DNA from: an uncultured Collinsella sp.
GTDB taxonomy: Bacteria > Actinomycetota > Coriobacteriia > Coriobacteriales > Coriobacteriaceae
Length of the DNA stretch: 13,569 bases
NCBI GenBank assembly: GCA_902493835.1
Contig: CABURG010000037.1
Location: 1 to 13,569 of the forward strand
Direction: 5' to 3'
The notes under the pieces were generated by a model. That model did no database searches, was not told where the DNA came from, and saw only the letters and a program-made list of their open reading frames with translations. Below, one piece after another: positions 1 to 8,208 of the stretch (its first letter is position 1; every line of letters starts with the position of its first letter). The translations under genes and the position numbers were made by a program.

Positions 1-294
1 ATCCTCATTCAAATGGGCGCCCTGCCGCAGGTTACGTACTTTGAATCGCCTCGTCGCGATACCTTCGATAGCCTTGAGGCAGGCGTGGCGGACTTTTCCC
101 GCATGCTTGAGCATGGCAACGAGGATAAGGTCGACCGTCTGCGCGACTACATCGCCCAACACATGATCGAGAACCCCCATGCCGGCGAGCCGGGCTCCAA
201 GGGCGTGCCGCAGGGGCGCTATATGCTCGATCATGTCCGCAAGGTTCGTTGGGCATTTATTGCATGGGAGCCGGTCTCCGCGCCCAGCTCATAG
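1..294 (+). CDS. C-terminal end of a probable class I SAM-dependent methyltransferase (5' partial)
   Basis: The reading frame is open from the left edge (Ile-Leu-Ile-Gln before the first Met at 13) to a TAG at 292-294, so only the last 97 residues are visible. The pattern of a hydrophobic strand, 'LPQVTYFES', a helical stretch with paired charged residues, and a final 'VRWAFIAWEP' resembles the tail of small SAM-dependent methyltransferases found in Coriobacteria. The SAM-binding motifs would lie upstream and cannot be seen, so the substrate is unknown. No ribosome site precedes the Met at 13, which supports a gene already running at the edge. The family call rests on general resemblance of the C-terminus only. 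Confidence 0.5.
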   Translation: MLIQMGALPQVTYFESPRRDTFDSLEAGVADFSRMLEHGNEDKVDRLRDYIAQHMIENPHAGEPGSKGVPQGRYMLDHVRKVRWAFIAWEPVSAPSS

Positions 295-411
295 CCTGTT
301 CGCAGCCCGCACCGCCCACTCGCTCGGCATCCGCATTCTTTTTGAACTGGGCAAACGCGCTCCACACCGCGCCGTTCCTGCGCTATCGTGGGACAGCTCA
401 CGTAGATTAAG

Positions 412-426
412 GCCCCGTCGCGGGGC
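412..426 (+). promoter_or_regulatory. GC hairpin in the yhbY leader
   Basis: GCCCCG and CGGGGC form a perfect 6-bp stem around a TCG loop, 26 bases before the yhbY start. No T-tract follows, so it is not a good terminator for the upstream gene. It may be a leader structure. No convincing promoter could be picked in 295-452; a weak -10-like TAGATT lies at 403-408. Confidence 0.35.
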
Positions 427-452
427 GCCCCATACATAGAAAGCGAGAACCC

Positions 453-752
453 ATGGCACTGACAGGAGCACAGGTCAAGCAGCTTCGCAGCATGGCCCAT
501 CACCTCAACCCCGCCATCATCATCGGCAAGTCTGACGTCAACGAGGGCACCGTCGAGCAGACGGTCGCCTACCTGGAGAAGCACGAGCTCGTTAAGTGCT
601 CCGTGCTCGATGGCTCCAGCCTTTCCGCCCGCGAAGCCGCCGAGGAGCTCGCCGAGCTTTGCCACGCCGAGGTCGTTCAGGTCATCGGCCGCAAGTTCTC
701 GCTGTATCGCGAGTCCTCGCGCAAGGACATCGAGAAGATCAAGCTCGTCTAA
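453..752 (+). CDS. yhbY: YhbY-family ribosome assembly RNA-binding protein (CRM domain)
   Basis: This 99-residue protein matches the single-CRM-domain YhbY family over its whole length. It starts 'MALTGAQVKQLRSMAH', has the 'P.iiIGKSDVNEG' loop that replaces the family GxxG RNA-binding loop, and ends in the conserved strand 'VIGRKFSLYRES'. Family members bind pre-50S ribosomal particles and help large-subunit maturation in the cytoplasm. The length is typical. The ATG is preceded by a modest purine-rich ribosome site (GAAAGCGAG). It follows the methyltransferase after 158 bases and ends at its own terminator, facing the convergent large regulator. Confidence 0.93.
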   Translation: MALTGAQVKQLRSMAHHLNPAIIIGKSDVNEGTVEQTVAYLEKHELVKCSVLDGSSLSAREAAEELAELCHAEVVQVIGRKFSLYRESSRKDIEKIKLV

Positions 753-789
753 GAGCCAATGATCCGGCGAGCCAACACATAGCAAGCTT

Positions 790-824
790 ACGGGTACCCA
801 AGTACTTCGGGCGCCCGTTTTTTT
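790..824 (+). terminator. Rho-independent terminator of yhbY
   Basis: ACGGGTACCC (790-799) pairs with GGGCGCCCGT (809-818), with one G-T wobble and one mismatch around a 9-base loop, and runs directly into seven T residues (818-824). The T-tract touches the stop codon of the convergent gene at 823-825. No matching T-run exists on the other strand, so it serves the plus strand. Confidence 0.8.
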
Positions 825-3822
825 ATCGCTCGACCAGCACGCGATTGAGCCGCCCCTCCACCAAGCGCTCGTATAGACGCCGCGTCTCGGGCTCTGGCAC
901 GCCATTGACCTGCTCCCTCAGATGGTGCATATGCCCGCTGTACAGCTCGACGATATCGCGCCGCCGCCCCGCCGCACTGTAGACGCGCATGGCGCAGCGC
1001 ACCATATCCTCACGCGCCGTTTCCTGCCGAAGCCCAGACTCTGCCAGCCAAATCGCCGACTGCAGATCGTTTTCTTCTAGAGCGGCATTTGCTCCCTTAA
1101 TCATGCAATCGATGTACTTCGACTGCATAATGCGGCGCATACGCAAAAAGTAGGTGGGATTACAGCCATTGGGAACATACAACGGTCCGGCATAAAGCTG
1201 CTCAATCTTAAGGCACAGTTCAACTAAATGGGGCCCGCGCGCACCCGTGCGATTTCCCAAAACCTCGCGGCTTATCTGGTCAAACAGCCGTACATCGGTC
1301 TTGACGTAGTCGCCGTTGAGTCCGATGCATTCATTTTGGATGAGCACGCACGACTTGCCGTCTGGCGTCGGCCCCAAGGCCGACCGCAAGCGCGATATCG
1401 TCGAGTACAGGTTGTTGCGGGCGCTATTGAACTCGGCATGGGGCCACAGCTCCATGGCCAGCGTCTCACGATCGACGAGCGCATCCATGCCCAGCGCAAG
1501 CCGCTCGGCAAGTGTCGCCGCCTTCTTGCGGCGCCACATTTTGTCCGTGATGGGAAACCCGTCGCGCTCGGCGCGAAACGCACCAAACATGCGCATCTCG
1601 ATATGGTCGATGGTATCAACGGCTTCAACCTCGCCGGCCTGGAACAGGCGCTCGCCCTCCCCTTCCAAATCGTCGCGCAGCGAGTACCGCGACAGCTCGC
1701 GCACGGGAAGCTTCTTGCGTATCCTGGCCGCCGGCTCGCCCAGACAATGCATGGCAAGGCGCGCAAAGAGCCGATACGATGGCTCTAGAATCCCCGTACG
1801 ATTCATGGACATCCAGGCCGCAAGATCGCTATCTCGCCCCGCACAGGCCAAATGCAGCGCCACCATCCAGGCCTCCGCGCCACCAACCTGCGTCTGGCTT
1901 ATATCGAGCAACTCCGCTTCCTCGCGCACCGAAACCATCGATGTGTTACGCAGATATGCCGCGCGCTCCAGCAGCAATGCGTTATCGCGCATGTACGCAA
2001 TCGACTCCTCGGCAAGTTTGAGCACTTGGACCGCACGGAACTTTGCATTAACCGGCCGTCCCTCTGCCAGTGACTGCCAGCCTTCTAGCAACAGGCCAAA
2101 CAGCTGAATCTGGTTGTCGCGCATGCGCACGGCAAAACGATCGAGCTCGTTGAACGCCGCATCGTCGGTTACCGGCAAGCCGGAAAGGAGCCGCCGTGCC
2201 GCCAACACCATGCGCACCCAGATAGCCATCGCCTTAAGCCCACGTACGTCGAGCGCCTCCCGCACCACCGTCATCTCGTCGTCGCGCTCGTCGGTTCCCG
2301 CAAACGACCCGTCAAAGAGCTCCACCAGCATGCTATCGGCCCGTATAACAATCCCCGCGATGTCGAGCTCGCAATCGTAGGCCTTGCTCGTTTTGAGCTG
2401 CTGTAGAACGCCGCCGTCATCTCCCCGTTCGGTCAGGCATCGCTTGATCTCGATATGCGCAGACAACATATCGAGTGCGGTATGGGACGTCTCGATTTCT
2501 GGCACGGCCAGGTTCGTAGGGAGCCCAAGCCCGTTGTCCCCATAGCAGACAGCCGTCAGTGTCTGGGCCACCCTCCATGAAACAGGGTCTATTTCGCAGG
2601 CCGCCCGTTCGCCCCCGCGCTCGATGACCGATGCCATATAGCGAGCGAGCTTTGTATTGGACACGCTGACCGCTGCCAGATATACGCCGAGCGCCTCGGC
2701 AGGCGTTGGCTCTGGTGCCGGATCGTCGGCATCGATCGTGCCCAGCGCCGCTCGGCAGATATCGGCCCCGTGCCCCGTCAGAGCCAGATCGACCCCATAC
2801 TGCCCAGCAAGTTCAAGGACCGCTTCACGGTCCAAAAAGGCGTCCGCCAGGCCCATCGCCGCATCGCATCTACCCGCCTTAAGCAAAATCCGGGCCGCCC
2901 TCGGAACAAGTTCGGGGCGAACCTCGGCCACCAACTTACGCAAGCGCAAGCGTCCGTTATCCTCCGTGCCCAGACACGTAAAACTCCGCTCGGCGGGGTC
3001 CATGCCAAAGATCGGGTAGTCGCGTACAAAGTAGGACTGGTCGACCATCGACAGCCTCACCCCGCAAGCCTCGAGTTCTGCAATATTGCCCTCGCCCATC
3101 AAAACCATGAGACATGCCACGCAAAACAGTGCATTATTGTCGAGCGAAGCCAGATCGACAAGTGCCGCGCCATATACGTTGACAATCTCGTTTTCGAGCA
3201 GGCCGGCTACGTCGCCTTGGCCATACAGACCCGTCTGCAATGCCGAAACGAGCTCGGGCACGCCCTGCGTGAGCTGATAAAAGTCGAGCGATGTGCTGAT
3301 CGAAAACGCCGACGCCCACGCCGAATACTCATAGGCATGCACCTTGAGCATCTGCGCATTGATCTTAACCGAATCGCCCAGCCCATGAATCAGCTGACGA
3401 TTTGAAGGACGGCAGGAGATAAGGACCCCTACCCCCATAGCACGCAGGCCGCGAATCCTGTCGATGAGGTCTTCGGTATCGTGCTGATCGAGGTTTGGCA
3501 CATTATCAATCGCGATAAGGGAGTGCGGTTTGTCTTTGAGTTCATCGGTAACCACCTCGAGCTGCATAAACACCTCGCGCCCAGTGGCGCGATCGGCCTC
3601 GATAATCCGCACGGGGCCTCGCGTCGGGTCGCATTTAACCTCATGGGTGTACTGCAGCAGCACCGAGGTCTTCCCAAACCCGTCGGGCGCATAAAGAACC
3701 ACGATTCCGGCCTTTCGGCCCTTGGCGATAAGCTCATTCATCAAGCGTTCGCGTCGCACCATATAGCCTCCGCCCAGCGGCATCAGCTCGAGCTCGTCTA
3801 TACTGCTCAAATCGTTTACCAT
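823..3822 (-). CDS. Large P-loop NTPase regulator with C-terminal SARP-type winged helix and BTAD
   Basis: This 999-residue protein is a probable cytoplasmic signal-responsive transcription factor. Residues 45-52 (APDGFGKT) form a Walker A motif and residues 101-106 (SLIAID) a Walker B-like strand, followed by an 'LISCRPS' sensor-like strand near 134-140. The middle, about 300-730, is helical and alanine/leucine-rich, as in TPR-like sensor regions, without a motif I can name. From about 738 ('IEMRMFGAF') the sequence follows the OmpR-like winged helix of SARP regulators, including 'ELWPHAEFNSARNNLYSTI'. From about 850 it follows a bacterial transcriptional activation domain to the end. The order (NTPase first, DNA-binding last) is the reverse of AfsR-type SARPs. 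The ATG has a TTGAGGAG ribosome site 7 bases away. No target or ligand can be inferred. Confidence 0.85.
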   Translation of the reverse strand: MVNDLSSIDELELMPLGGGYMVRRERLMNELIAKGRKAGIVVLYAPDGFGKTSVLLQYTHEVKCDPTRGPVRIIEADRATGREVFMQLEVVTDELKDKPHSLIAIDNVPNLDQHDTEDLIDRIRGLRAMGVGVLISCRPSNRQLIHGLGDSVKINAQMLKVHAYEYSAWASAFSISTSLDFYQLTQGVPELVSALQTGLYGQGDVAGLLENEIVNVYGAALVDLASLDNNALFCVACLMVLMGEGNIAELEACGVRLSMVDQSYFVRDYPIFGMDPAERSFTCLGTEDNGRLRLRKLVAEVRPELVPRAARILLKAGRCDAAMGLADAFLDREAVLELAGQYGVDLALTGHGADICRAALGTIDADDPAPEPTPAEALGVYLAAVSVSNTKLARYMASVIERGGERAACEIDPVSWRVAQTLTAVCYGDNGLGLPTNLAVPEIETSHTALDMLSAHIEIKRCLTERGDDGGVLQQLKTSKAYDCELDIAGIVIRADSMLVELFDGSFAGTDERDDEMTVVREALDVRGLKAMAIWVRMVLAARRLLSGLPVTDDAAFNELDRFAVRMRDNQIQLFGLLLEGWQSLAEGRPVNAKFRAVQVLKLAEESIAYMRDNALLLERAAYLRNTSMVSVREEAELLDISQTQVGGAEAWMVALHLACAGRDSDLAAWMSMNRTGILEPSYRLFARLAMHCLGEPAARIRKKLPVRELSRYSLRDDLEGEGERLFQAGEVEAVDTIDHIEMRMFGAFRAERDGFPITDKMWRRKKAATLAERLALGMDALVDRETLAMELWPHAEFNSARNNLYSTISRLRSALGPTPDGKSCVLIQNECIGLNGDYVKTDVRLFDQISREVLGNRTGARGPHLVELCLKIEQLYAGPLYVPNGCNPTYFLRMRRIMQSKYIDCMIKGANAALEENDLQSAIWLAESGLRQETAREDMVRCAMRVYSAAGRRRDIVELYSGHMHHLREQVNGVPEPETRRLYERLVEGRLNRVLVER

Positions 3823-4210
3823 GCCCGCTCCTCAACTCGACCGTATGGACACTGTAGCCGCAAGACCATACAAGCCGCGCTATGAATAGAGCGACCTTGT
3901 GTTTTAGGTTGTCTTTTGGTACGCAAGCGGCAAGTTTTTGTACAGCGAGGGCCGATTGTTATTAATCCCCCGACTAATCGGTCTTTAAGCAGGTAAATGA
4001 GCTTGTCAGCTTGTCCCATCTAAGCGGCAGTGTAACGCAGATGAACAAGGTCCAGCCATGTCATTCAACTCGCCTAGCACCCGCTACCGTCTACGACCTT
4101 CTAGTGGCATTTTTGCATAGAATCTGGTATAGAATGAATCAAGCTGTTGGACATCCGGCATTCGTCAAGCTTGCGCCAAGTTTTTGGTCAAGTGGGCAAA
4201 AAGGGATAGC
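3823..4210 (-). promoter_or_regulatory. Upstream region of the large regulator, with inverted and repeated motifs
   Basis: No supportable gene lies in these 388 bases. On the side near the regulator there is GTATGG/CCATAC (3843-3848 and 3866-3871, 17-base spacer), an imperfect 16-base palindrome at 3877-3892, and CCGATT/AATCGG (3952-3957 and 3976-3981). A motif around CAAGTTTTTG occurs twice (3922-3943 and 4169-4190). An extended -10 (TGGTATAGAAT) reads rightward near 4126-4136 but leads to no gene. I could not choose a convincing -10/-35 pair for the regulator. Confidence 0.4.
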
Positions 4211-4238
4211 AAAAAGGCCCCCGCAAAGCGGAGGCCTT
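4211..4238 (-). terminator. Rho-independent terminator of nagB
   Basis: AAGGCCCCCGC (4214-4224) and GCGGAGGCCTT (4228-4238) pair over 11 bp with one mismatch around an AAA loop. Read on the minus strand, the stem is followed by a run of five T residues. It lies about 33 bases after the nagB stop, so it ends the glmM-IIA-nagB side of the region. Confidence 0.87.
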
Positions 4239-4270
4239 AGGCAAGGCTATGTCGAGCTGCAGGATTCGCG

Positions 4271-4999
4271 CTACTCGCAGAGCGAAAGGGCGGCCTCGTC
4301 GGCAACGACAACGCAGTTGGTATGCAGCTGCAGGATCGAAGCCGGGCACTCGGGCGTAACCGGACCATAGCACATGTCATGCACGGCCTGAGCCTTGGCC
4401 TCGCCATTGGCGACGACCAGGATCATGCGGGCATACATGATGGTCTGGGTACCCATGGTGTAGGCCTGACGGGGAACATCGTCGATGCTGTCGAACAGGC
4501 GGCTGTTGGCCTGAATGGTGCTCTCGGTGAGGTCGACGCAGTGCGTACCCTTGGAGAAGTGGTCATCGGGCTCGTTGAAGCCGATGTGGCCGTTGTTGCC
4601 GATGCCGAGCAGCTGCAGATCCGGGTAACCGGCGGCGGCGACGATCTTGTCGTACTCAGAGCAGGCAGCGGCGGCGTCGGGGTTGGAACCGTCGGGCACA
4701 TGCGTGTTGTTCAGGTCAATGTTGATGTGATCGAAGAAGTTCTCACGCATGAAGTAGTGATAGCTCTGGGGATCGTCATGCGAAAGGCCGCGATACTCAT
4801 CCAGGTTGTAGGTGCTGACCTCGGCAAAGTCGACGTCGCCCTTCTTGTACCAAGCAGCGAGCTGCTTGTAGGCACCGATCGGGGTGGAGCCGGTGGCAAG
4901 GCCCAGCACGCAGTCGGGCTTGAGGATAACCTGCGCCGAGATAATATTGGCGGCCTTGCGGCTCATATCCTCGTAGTCTTTAGCTTTAATGATCTTCAT
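4271..4999 (-). CDS. nagB: Glucosamine-6-phosphate deaminase
   Basis: The 242-residue product converts glucosamine-6-phosphate to fructose-6-phosphate plus ammonia, the step by which amino sugars enter glycolysis. Visible motifs are 'LGLATGSTPIGAY' (phosphate loop, 32-44), 'YNLDEYRGL' with catalytic Asp67, and 'GIGNNGHIGFNEP' (132-144) with the active-site His138 and Glu143. Asn136 stands where E. coli NagB has Asp141, as in many short Gram-positive NagB proteins. The length fits that short class, which lacks the C-terminal extension of allosteric E. coli NagB. I chose the ATG at 4999 because AAAGGA lies just before it; the frame stays open to 5350, but that would overlap the IIA gene and adds no family sequence. 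Confidence 0.96.
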   Translation of the reverse strand: MKIIKAKDYEDMSRKAANIISAQVILKPDCVLGLATGSTPIGAYKQLAAWYKKGDVDFAEVSTYNLDEYRGLSHDDPQSYHYFMRENFFDHINIDLNNTHVPDGSNPDAAAACSEYDKIVAAAGYPDLQLLGIGNNGHIGFNEPDDHFSKGTHCVDLTESTIQANSRLFDSIDDVPRQAYTMGTQTIMYARMILVVANGEAKAQAVHDMCYGPVTPECPASILQLHTNCVVVADEAALSLCE

Positions 5000-5064
5000 T
5001 ACGCGTCCTTTCTCGTACAAGAGAGGCAAGGCTCCCTTACAAGCACTTGCCCGCGGCCCGCGTC

Positions 5065-5087
5065 GGCCGCAACCAACGTGTGCGGCC
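5065..5087 (-). other. Hairpin in the nagB leader
   Basis: GGCCGCA (5065-5071) and TGCGGCC (5081-5087) form a perfect 7-bp inverted repeat with a 9-base spacer, within the 271-base gap between nagB and the IIA gene. It could fold in the nagB leader RNA. The function is unknown, and GC-rich sequence makes such repeats fairly common by chance. Confidence 0.3.
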
Positions 5088-5196
5088 ACCAGGGCGAGGT
5101 CGCGTAATGTATGTGTCTCGTGTCTAGCCGCGTCGAGGCCCCTGCCCGTCCACGGTGACCCGAAGCTGTTTAGCCTCGGACGTTTCCCATCTTGCC

Positions 5197-5230
5197 ACGG
5201 AGGGCGTCCTCTTTCAAGGGCGCCCTCCGT
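5197..5230 (-). promoter_or_regulatory. Strong stem-loop between PTS IIA and nagB
   Basis: ACGGAGGGCGTCC (5197-5209) and GGGCGCCCTCCGT (5218-5230) make a 13-bp stem with one wobble and an 8-base loop. It lies 40 bases past the IIA stop but has no T-tract on either strand. A 5-of-6 match to the -10 box (TACAAT on the minus strand, 5243-5248) lies just upstream of it, without a good -35. It may therefore be the 5' end structure of a nagB transcript rather than a terminator. Confidence 0.5.
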
Positions 5231-5270
5231 AAACGTGTTTGAATTGTAGGCTAATGGCCACGTGCACTTG

Positions 5271-5768
5271 CTAGCGCTCGCGAGCAACGATGAGCTGGTC
5301 CATCTCTTCGACATGCACGCCAACGGAGCCCTTGATACTCGAGAACTCAACGGAGTTGCACACCAAGATGGGAACCGTCACATCGTAGCCCTCGGCAGCA
5401 ATTGCCTCGCGATCGAACTCAATGAGTACATCGCCCTTATGGACGATGTCACCCACTTGCGCATGCACGGTAAAGTGCTTGCCCTCGAGCTGAACAGTGT
5501 CCAAACCAACGTGGATGAGCACGTCCAAGCCATCGACCGTGTTAAGCGCAACAGCGTGTCCCGTGGGAAAAATGGCCTCGACCTTGGCATCAGCCGGTGC
5601 AATCACACGCGTTCCGGTGGGCCGAATCGCCACGCCCTGGCCCAAAAGGCCGGTGGCAAACGTCTGGTCGTTTACCTCGGAAAGCGGAATGACATCGCCC
5701 GAGATGGGAGCATCCAGCGTAAGGACTCGACCACGCATACCAAAAGACCTTAGGACTTTAGTGAACAT
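5271..5768 (-). CDS. Free-standing glucose-type PTS EIIA protein
   Basis: This 165-residue cytoplasmic protein is an EIIA-Glc (Crr-like) domain on its own. It takes phosphate from HPr and passes it to EIIB. Diagnostic sequence includes 'SGDVIPLSEVNDQTFATG', 'PTGHAVAL' with His71, and 'LIHVGLDTVQLEGKHF' with His86; these correspond to the two active-site histidines of the family. No EIIB or EIIC is present nearby, so it must work with a permease encoded elsewhere or act as a signalling form. I chose the ATG at 5768, which has GAGGGGGA 4-8 bases upstream; a TTG at 5789 would add seven residues without family support. It follows glmM by 71 bases. The sugar cannot be inferred from sequence. Confidence 0.92.
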   Translation of the reverse strand: MFTKVLRSFGMRGRVLTLDAPISGDVIPLSEVNDQTFATGLLGQGVAIRPTGTRVIAPADAKVEAIFPTGHAVALNTVDGLDVLIHVGLDTVQLEGKHFTVHAQVGDIVHKGDVLIEFDREAIAAEGYDVTVPILVCNSVEFSSIKGSVGVHVEEMDQLIVARER

Positions 5769-5839
5769 GCTCCCCCTCGGACATACCAATCAATCAAAAT
5801 AACCTTAATAGTTTACCACTTGGCAACGGTTTTTGACCA

Positions 5840-7177
5840 TTAGGGAAGTTCGCGCTTGACAACCTCGACGATGTCGTCGACAACGCGCTGGGTCAGCTCG
5901 TGCGTCTCGGCCTCGGCCATCACGCGGACCAGCGGCTCGGTACCGCTCGGGCGCACCAGAATGCGGCCGCGGCCGTCAAGCTCCTTCTCGGCAGCAGCGA
6001 CGGCGTCCCAAATGGGCTGGCAATCGTCCAAACCGGCCTTGTTGTCGGAATGCACGTTGACGAGTACCTGCGGGTACTTCTTCATGATGCCGGCAAGATC
6101 GGTGAGGGTACGACCAGTGCGCTTGAGCACGGCCAGCAGCTGCAGAGCCGTCACCAGGCCATCACCGGTGGTGTTGTGCTCCAGGAAGATGATGTGGCCG
6201 GACTGTTCGCCGCCGATGACGGCGCCGTCCGCGAGCATGCGCTCCAGAACGTAGCGGTCGCCCACGGCGGTCTGGACCATCTCGAAGCCCTGCTCCTTCA
6301 TAGCGATGGAGAAGCCCAGGTTGCACATAACGGTCGAGACGATCTCGGAGTTGGCGAGCTTGCCGCGAGCGGCGAGGTCAGAACCGCAGATAGCCAGGAT
6401 GTAGTCACCGTCGATCTCATTGCCCTCGCTGTCCACGAACAGTACGCGGTCGGCGTCGCCGTCGTGGGCAAGACCGATATCAGCATGGGTGCGCAGCACG
6501 AGCTCGCGCAGGGGCTCGAGGTGCGTAGAGCCGCACTCAACGTTAATGTCAGTGCCGCAGTAATCGGTGTTGATGGCATGGACCGTGGCACCCAGGCGCT
6601 GCAGCGCGGCGGGCGTAGTCTGGCAGGAAGCGCCATGGCCGCAGTCGACGGCAACGACCAGGCCGTCGAGCCTCAGGCCATCAAGCGTATCGATGGCGTG
6701 GTCGACATATGCCTTGCGGGCATCCTTCATCTTGATGATGTGGCCCACGCCGGCACCGGTCGGCAGCGTGTCGGCAGCCATGGCTTCCTCGGACATGACC
6801 CAGGCGCTGATCTCTTCCTCGACAGCATCGGGAAGCTTCATGCCCTTGCGGCTAAAGAACTTGATGCCGTTGAACTCCGGCGGATTATGCGAAGCAGAGA
6901 TGACGATGCCGCCATCGAGCTCGTTCTGAACGGTGAGCAGTGCCACGGCAGGCGTGGGGATAACGCCGCAGCAATGCGGGCGGCCGCCCTCGGCCATAAT
7001 GCCGGCGGTCAGAGCGCTCTCGAGCATGGTGCCCGAAAGGCGCGTATCACGGCCAATGCAGATGTCCGGACCAAGAAACTTGGTCGCCGCGCGGCCCAGG
7101 CGAAACGCGAGGTCGCACGAGAGGTCGGCATTGGCGACGCCACGGACGCCGTCGGTACCGAAGATGTTCTGGGGCAT
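5840..7177 (-). CDS. glmM: Phosphoglucosamine mutase
   Basis: The 445-residue enzyme interconverts glucosamine-6-phosphate and glucosamine-1-phosphate, feeding UDP-GlcNAc and cell-wall synthesis. All four signature loops of the alpha-D-phosphohexomutase family are present: 'ISASHNP' with the phosphorylated Ser96, the Mg-binding 'DGDADR' (239-244), the sugar-binding 'GEQSGH' (323-328), and the phosphate-binding 'RPSGTEPLVRV' (409-419). The N-terminus 'FGTDGVRG' and overall length are typical of GlmM. The ATG at 7177 has AAGGAGC 6 bases upstream; a TTG at 7195 gives an extension that includes the ribosome site and is rejected. It lies after the rpsI terminator, so it probably has its own promoter or relies on readthrough. 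Confidence 0.97.
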   Translation of the reverse strand: MPQNIFGTDGVRGVANADLSCDLAFRLGRAATKFLGPDICIGRDTRLSGTMLESALTAGIMAEGGRPHCCGVIPTPAVALLTVQNELDGGIVISASHNPPEFNGIKFFSRKGMKLPDAVEEEISAWVMSEEAMAADTLPTGAGVGHIIKMKDARKAYVDHAIDTLDGLRLDGLVVAVDCGHGASCQTTPAALQRLGATVHAINTDYCGTDINVECGSTHLEPLRELVLRTHADIGLAHDGDADRVLFVDSEGNEIDGDYILAICGSDLAARGKLANSEIVSTVMCNLGFSIAMKEQGFEMVQTAVGDRYVLERMLADGAVIGGEQSGHIIFLEHNTTGDGLVTALQLLAVLKRTGRTLTDLAGIMKKYPQVLVNVHSDNKAGLDDCQPIWDAVAAAEKELDGRGRILVRPSGTEPLVRVMAEAETHELTQRVVDDIVEVVKRELP

Positions 7178-7225
7178 AGGATCGCTCCTTCCCAAGTGGG
7201 CAAAACGCAGTCGCCCACCCTAGTC

Positions 7226-7270
7226 GAAAAAGAAAAGCGGGACCCGCCGAGCAATCGGCAGGCCCCGCTT
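7226..7270 (-). terminator. Rho-independent terminator of rplM-rpsI
   Basis: Read on the minus strand, a 15-bp stem with two internal mismatches and a four-base TTGC loop (7236-7269) is followed by TTTTCTTTTT. It lies 31 bases after the rpsI stop and separates the ribosomal operon from glmM. Confidence 0.88.
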
Positions 7271-7300
7271 GTACATTGTATCTCGTAAGGAGATAAAACC

Positions 7301-7696
<396 letters not shown>

Positions 7697-7698
7697 CT

Positions 7699-8142
7699 TT
7701 AAGCCTCCAGCTCAATCTTCGTGGGGTTCTGGGCAGCGTGCGGATGCTCGGCACCAGCGTAGACCTTAAGCTTGGTCATCTGGGCACGGCCGAGGGTGGT
7801 CTTGGGCAGCATGCCGCGAACGGCGCGCTCAATGACCTTCTCCGGGTGCTTCTCCATAGCCTGGCGGAAGCTCTCAGCCTTGAGGCCGCCGTTGTAGCCG
7901 CTGTGGCGATAGTAGGTCTTCGTGTCGGCCTTGTTACCGGTAAGCTGGACCTTATCGGCGTTGATGACGACAACGAAGTCGCCGCAGTCGCTGTTGGGCG
8001 TGAACTGGGGCTTGTTCTTACCGCGCAGGATCATTGCGATCTGGGTGGCAAGACGGCCCAGGACAGCACCATCGGCGTCGACGAGAACCCAGTTGCGCTG
8101 GACCTCGCCCTGCTTGGCGTAGTGAGTCGATTTCGAAATCAC
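7699..8142 (-). CDS. rplM: 50S ribosomal protein L13 (uL13)
   Basis: The 147-residue protein is L13, an early-assembling large-subunit protein. Family blocks include 'WVLVDADGAVLGRLAT', 'VVINADKVQLTGNK', 'YYRHSGYNGGLK' and 'VRGMLPKTTLGRAQMTKLKVY'. The start is a GTG at 8142, with GGAGGAG ending 5 bases upstream; there is no in-frame ATG near the conserved N-terminus, so GTG is well supported. It is the first gene of the L13-S9 operon and has a strong promoter 67 bases upstream. Confidence 0.97.
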   Translation of the reverse strand: MISKSTHYAKQGEVQRNWVLVDADGAVLGRLATQIAMILRGKNKPQFTPNSDCGDFVVVINADKVQLTGNKADTKTYYRHSGYNGGLKAESFRQAMEKHPEKVIERAVRGMLPKTTLGRAQMTKLKVYAGAEHPHAAQNPTKIELEA

Positions 8143-8159
8143 TTAGACTCCTCCATGTA

Positions 8160-8202
8160 CAGTACGTGTTGTTACAGAGATTCACGGGGCTCTGCAAGTA
8201 AC
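8160..8202 (-). promoter_or_regulatory. Structured 5' leader of rplM-rpsI
   Basis: From the predicted start near 8202 the leader is about 60 bases. It contains CAGAG and CTCTG around a 10-base loop, with TTA/TAA extending the stem across a small bulge. L13 operons in some bacteria have autoregulatory leaders. Whether this one is related cannot be judged by eye. Confidence 0.35.
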
Positions 8203-8208
8203 CCGTCC

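Noticed and set aside
3816..4019. Small minus-strand frame (67 codons) before the regulator
   Set aside because: It overlaps the regulator start, has poor composition for a protein, and spans the inverted repeats that look regulatory.
4011..4370. 119-codon plus-strand frame
   Set aside because: It runs through the nagB terminator and into antisense nagB; no ribosome site.
4322..5107. 261-codon frame on the plus strand
   Set aside because: It lies antisense to nagB and has no family sequence or ribosome site.
5000..5350. N-terminal extension of NagB
   Set aside because: It overlaps the PTS IIA gene and does not resemble NagB; the ATG at 4999 has a good ribosome site.
5900..7288. 462-codon frame on the plus strand
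   Set aside because: It is the reverse complement of glmM, which has all its catalytic motifs; long antisense frames are common at this GC content.
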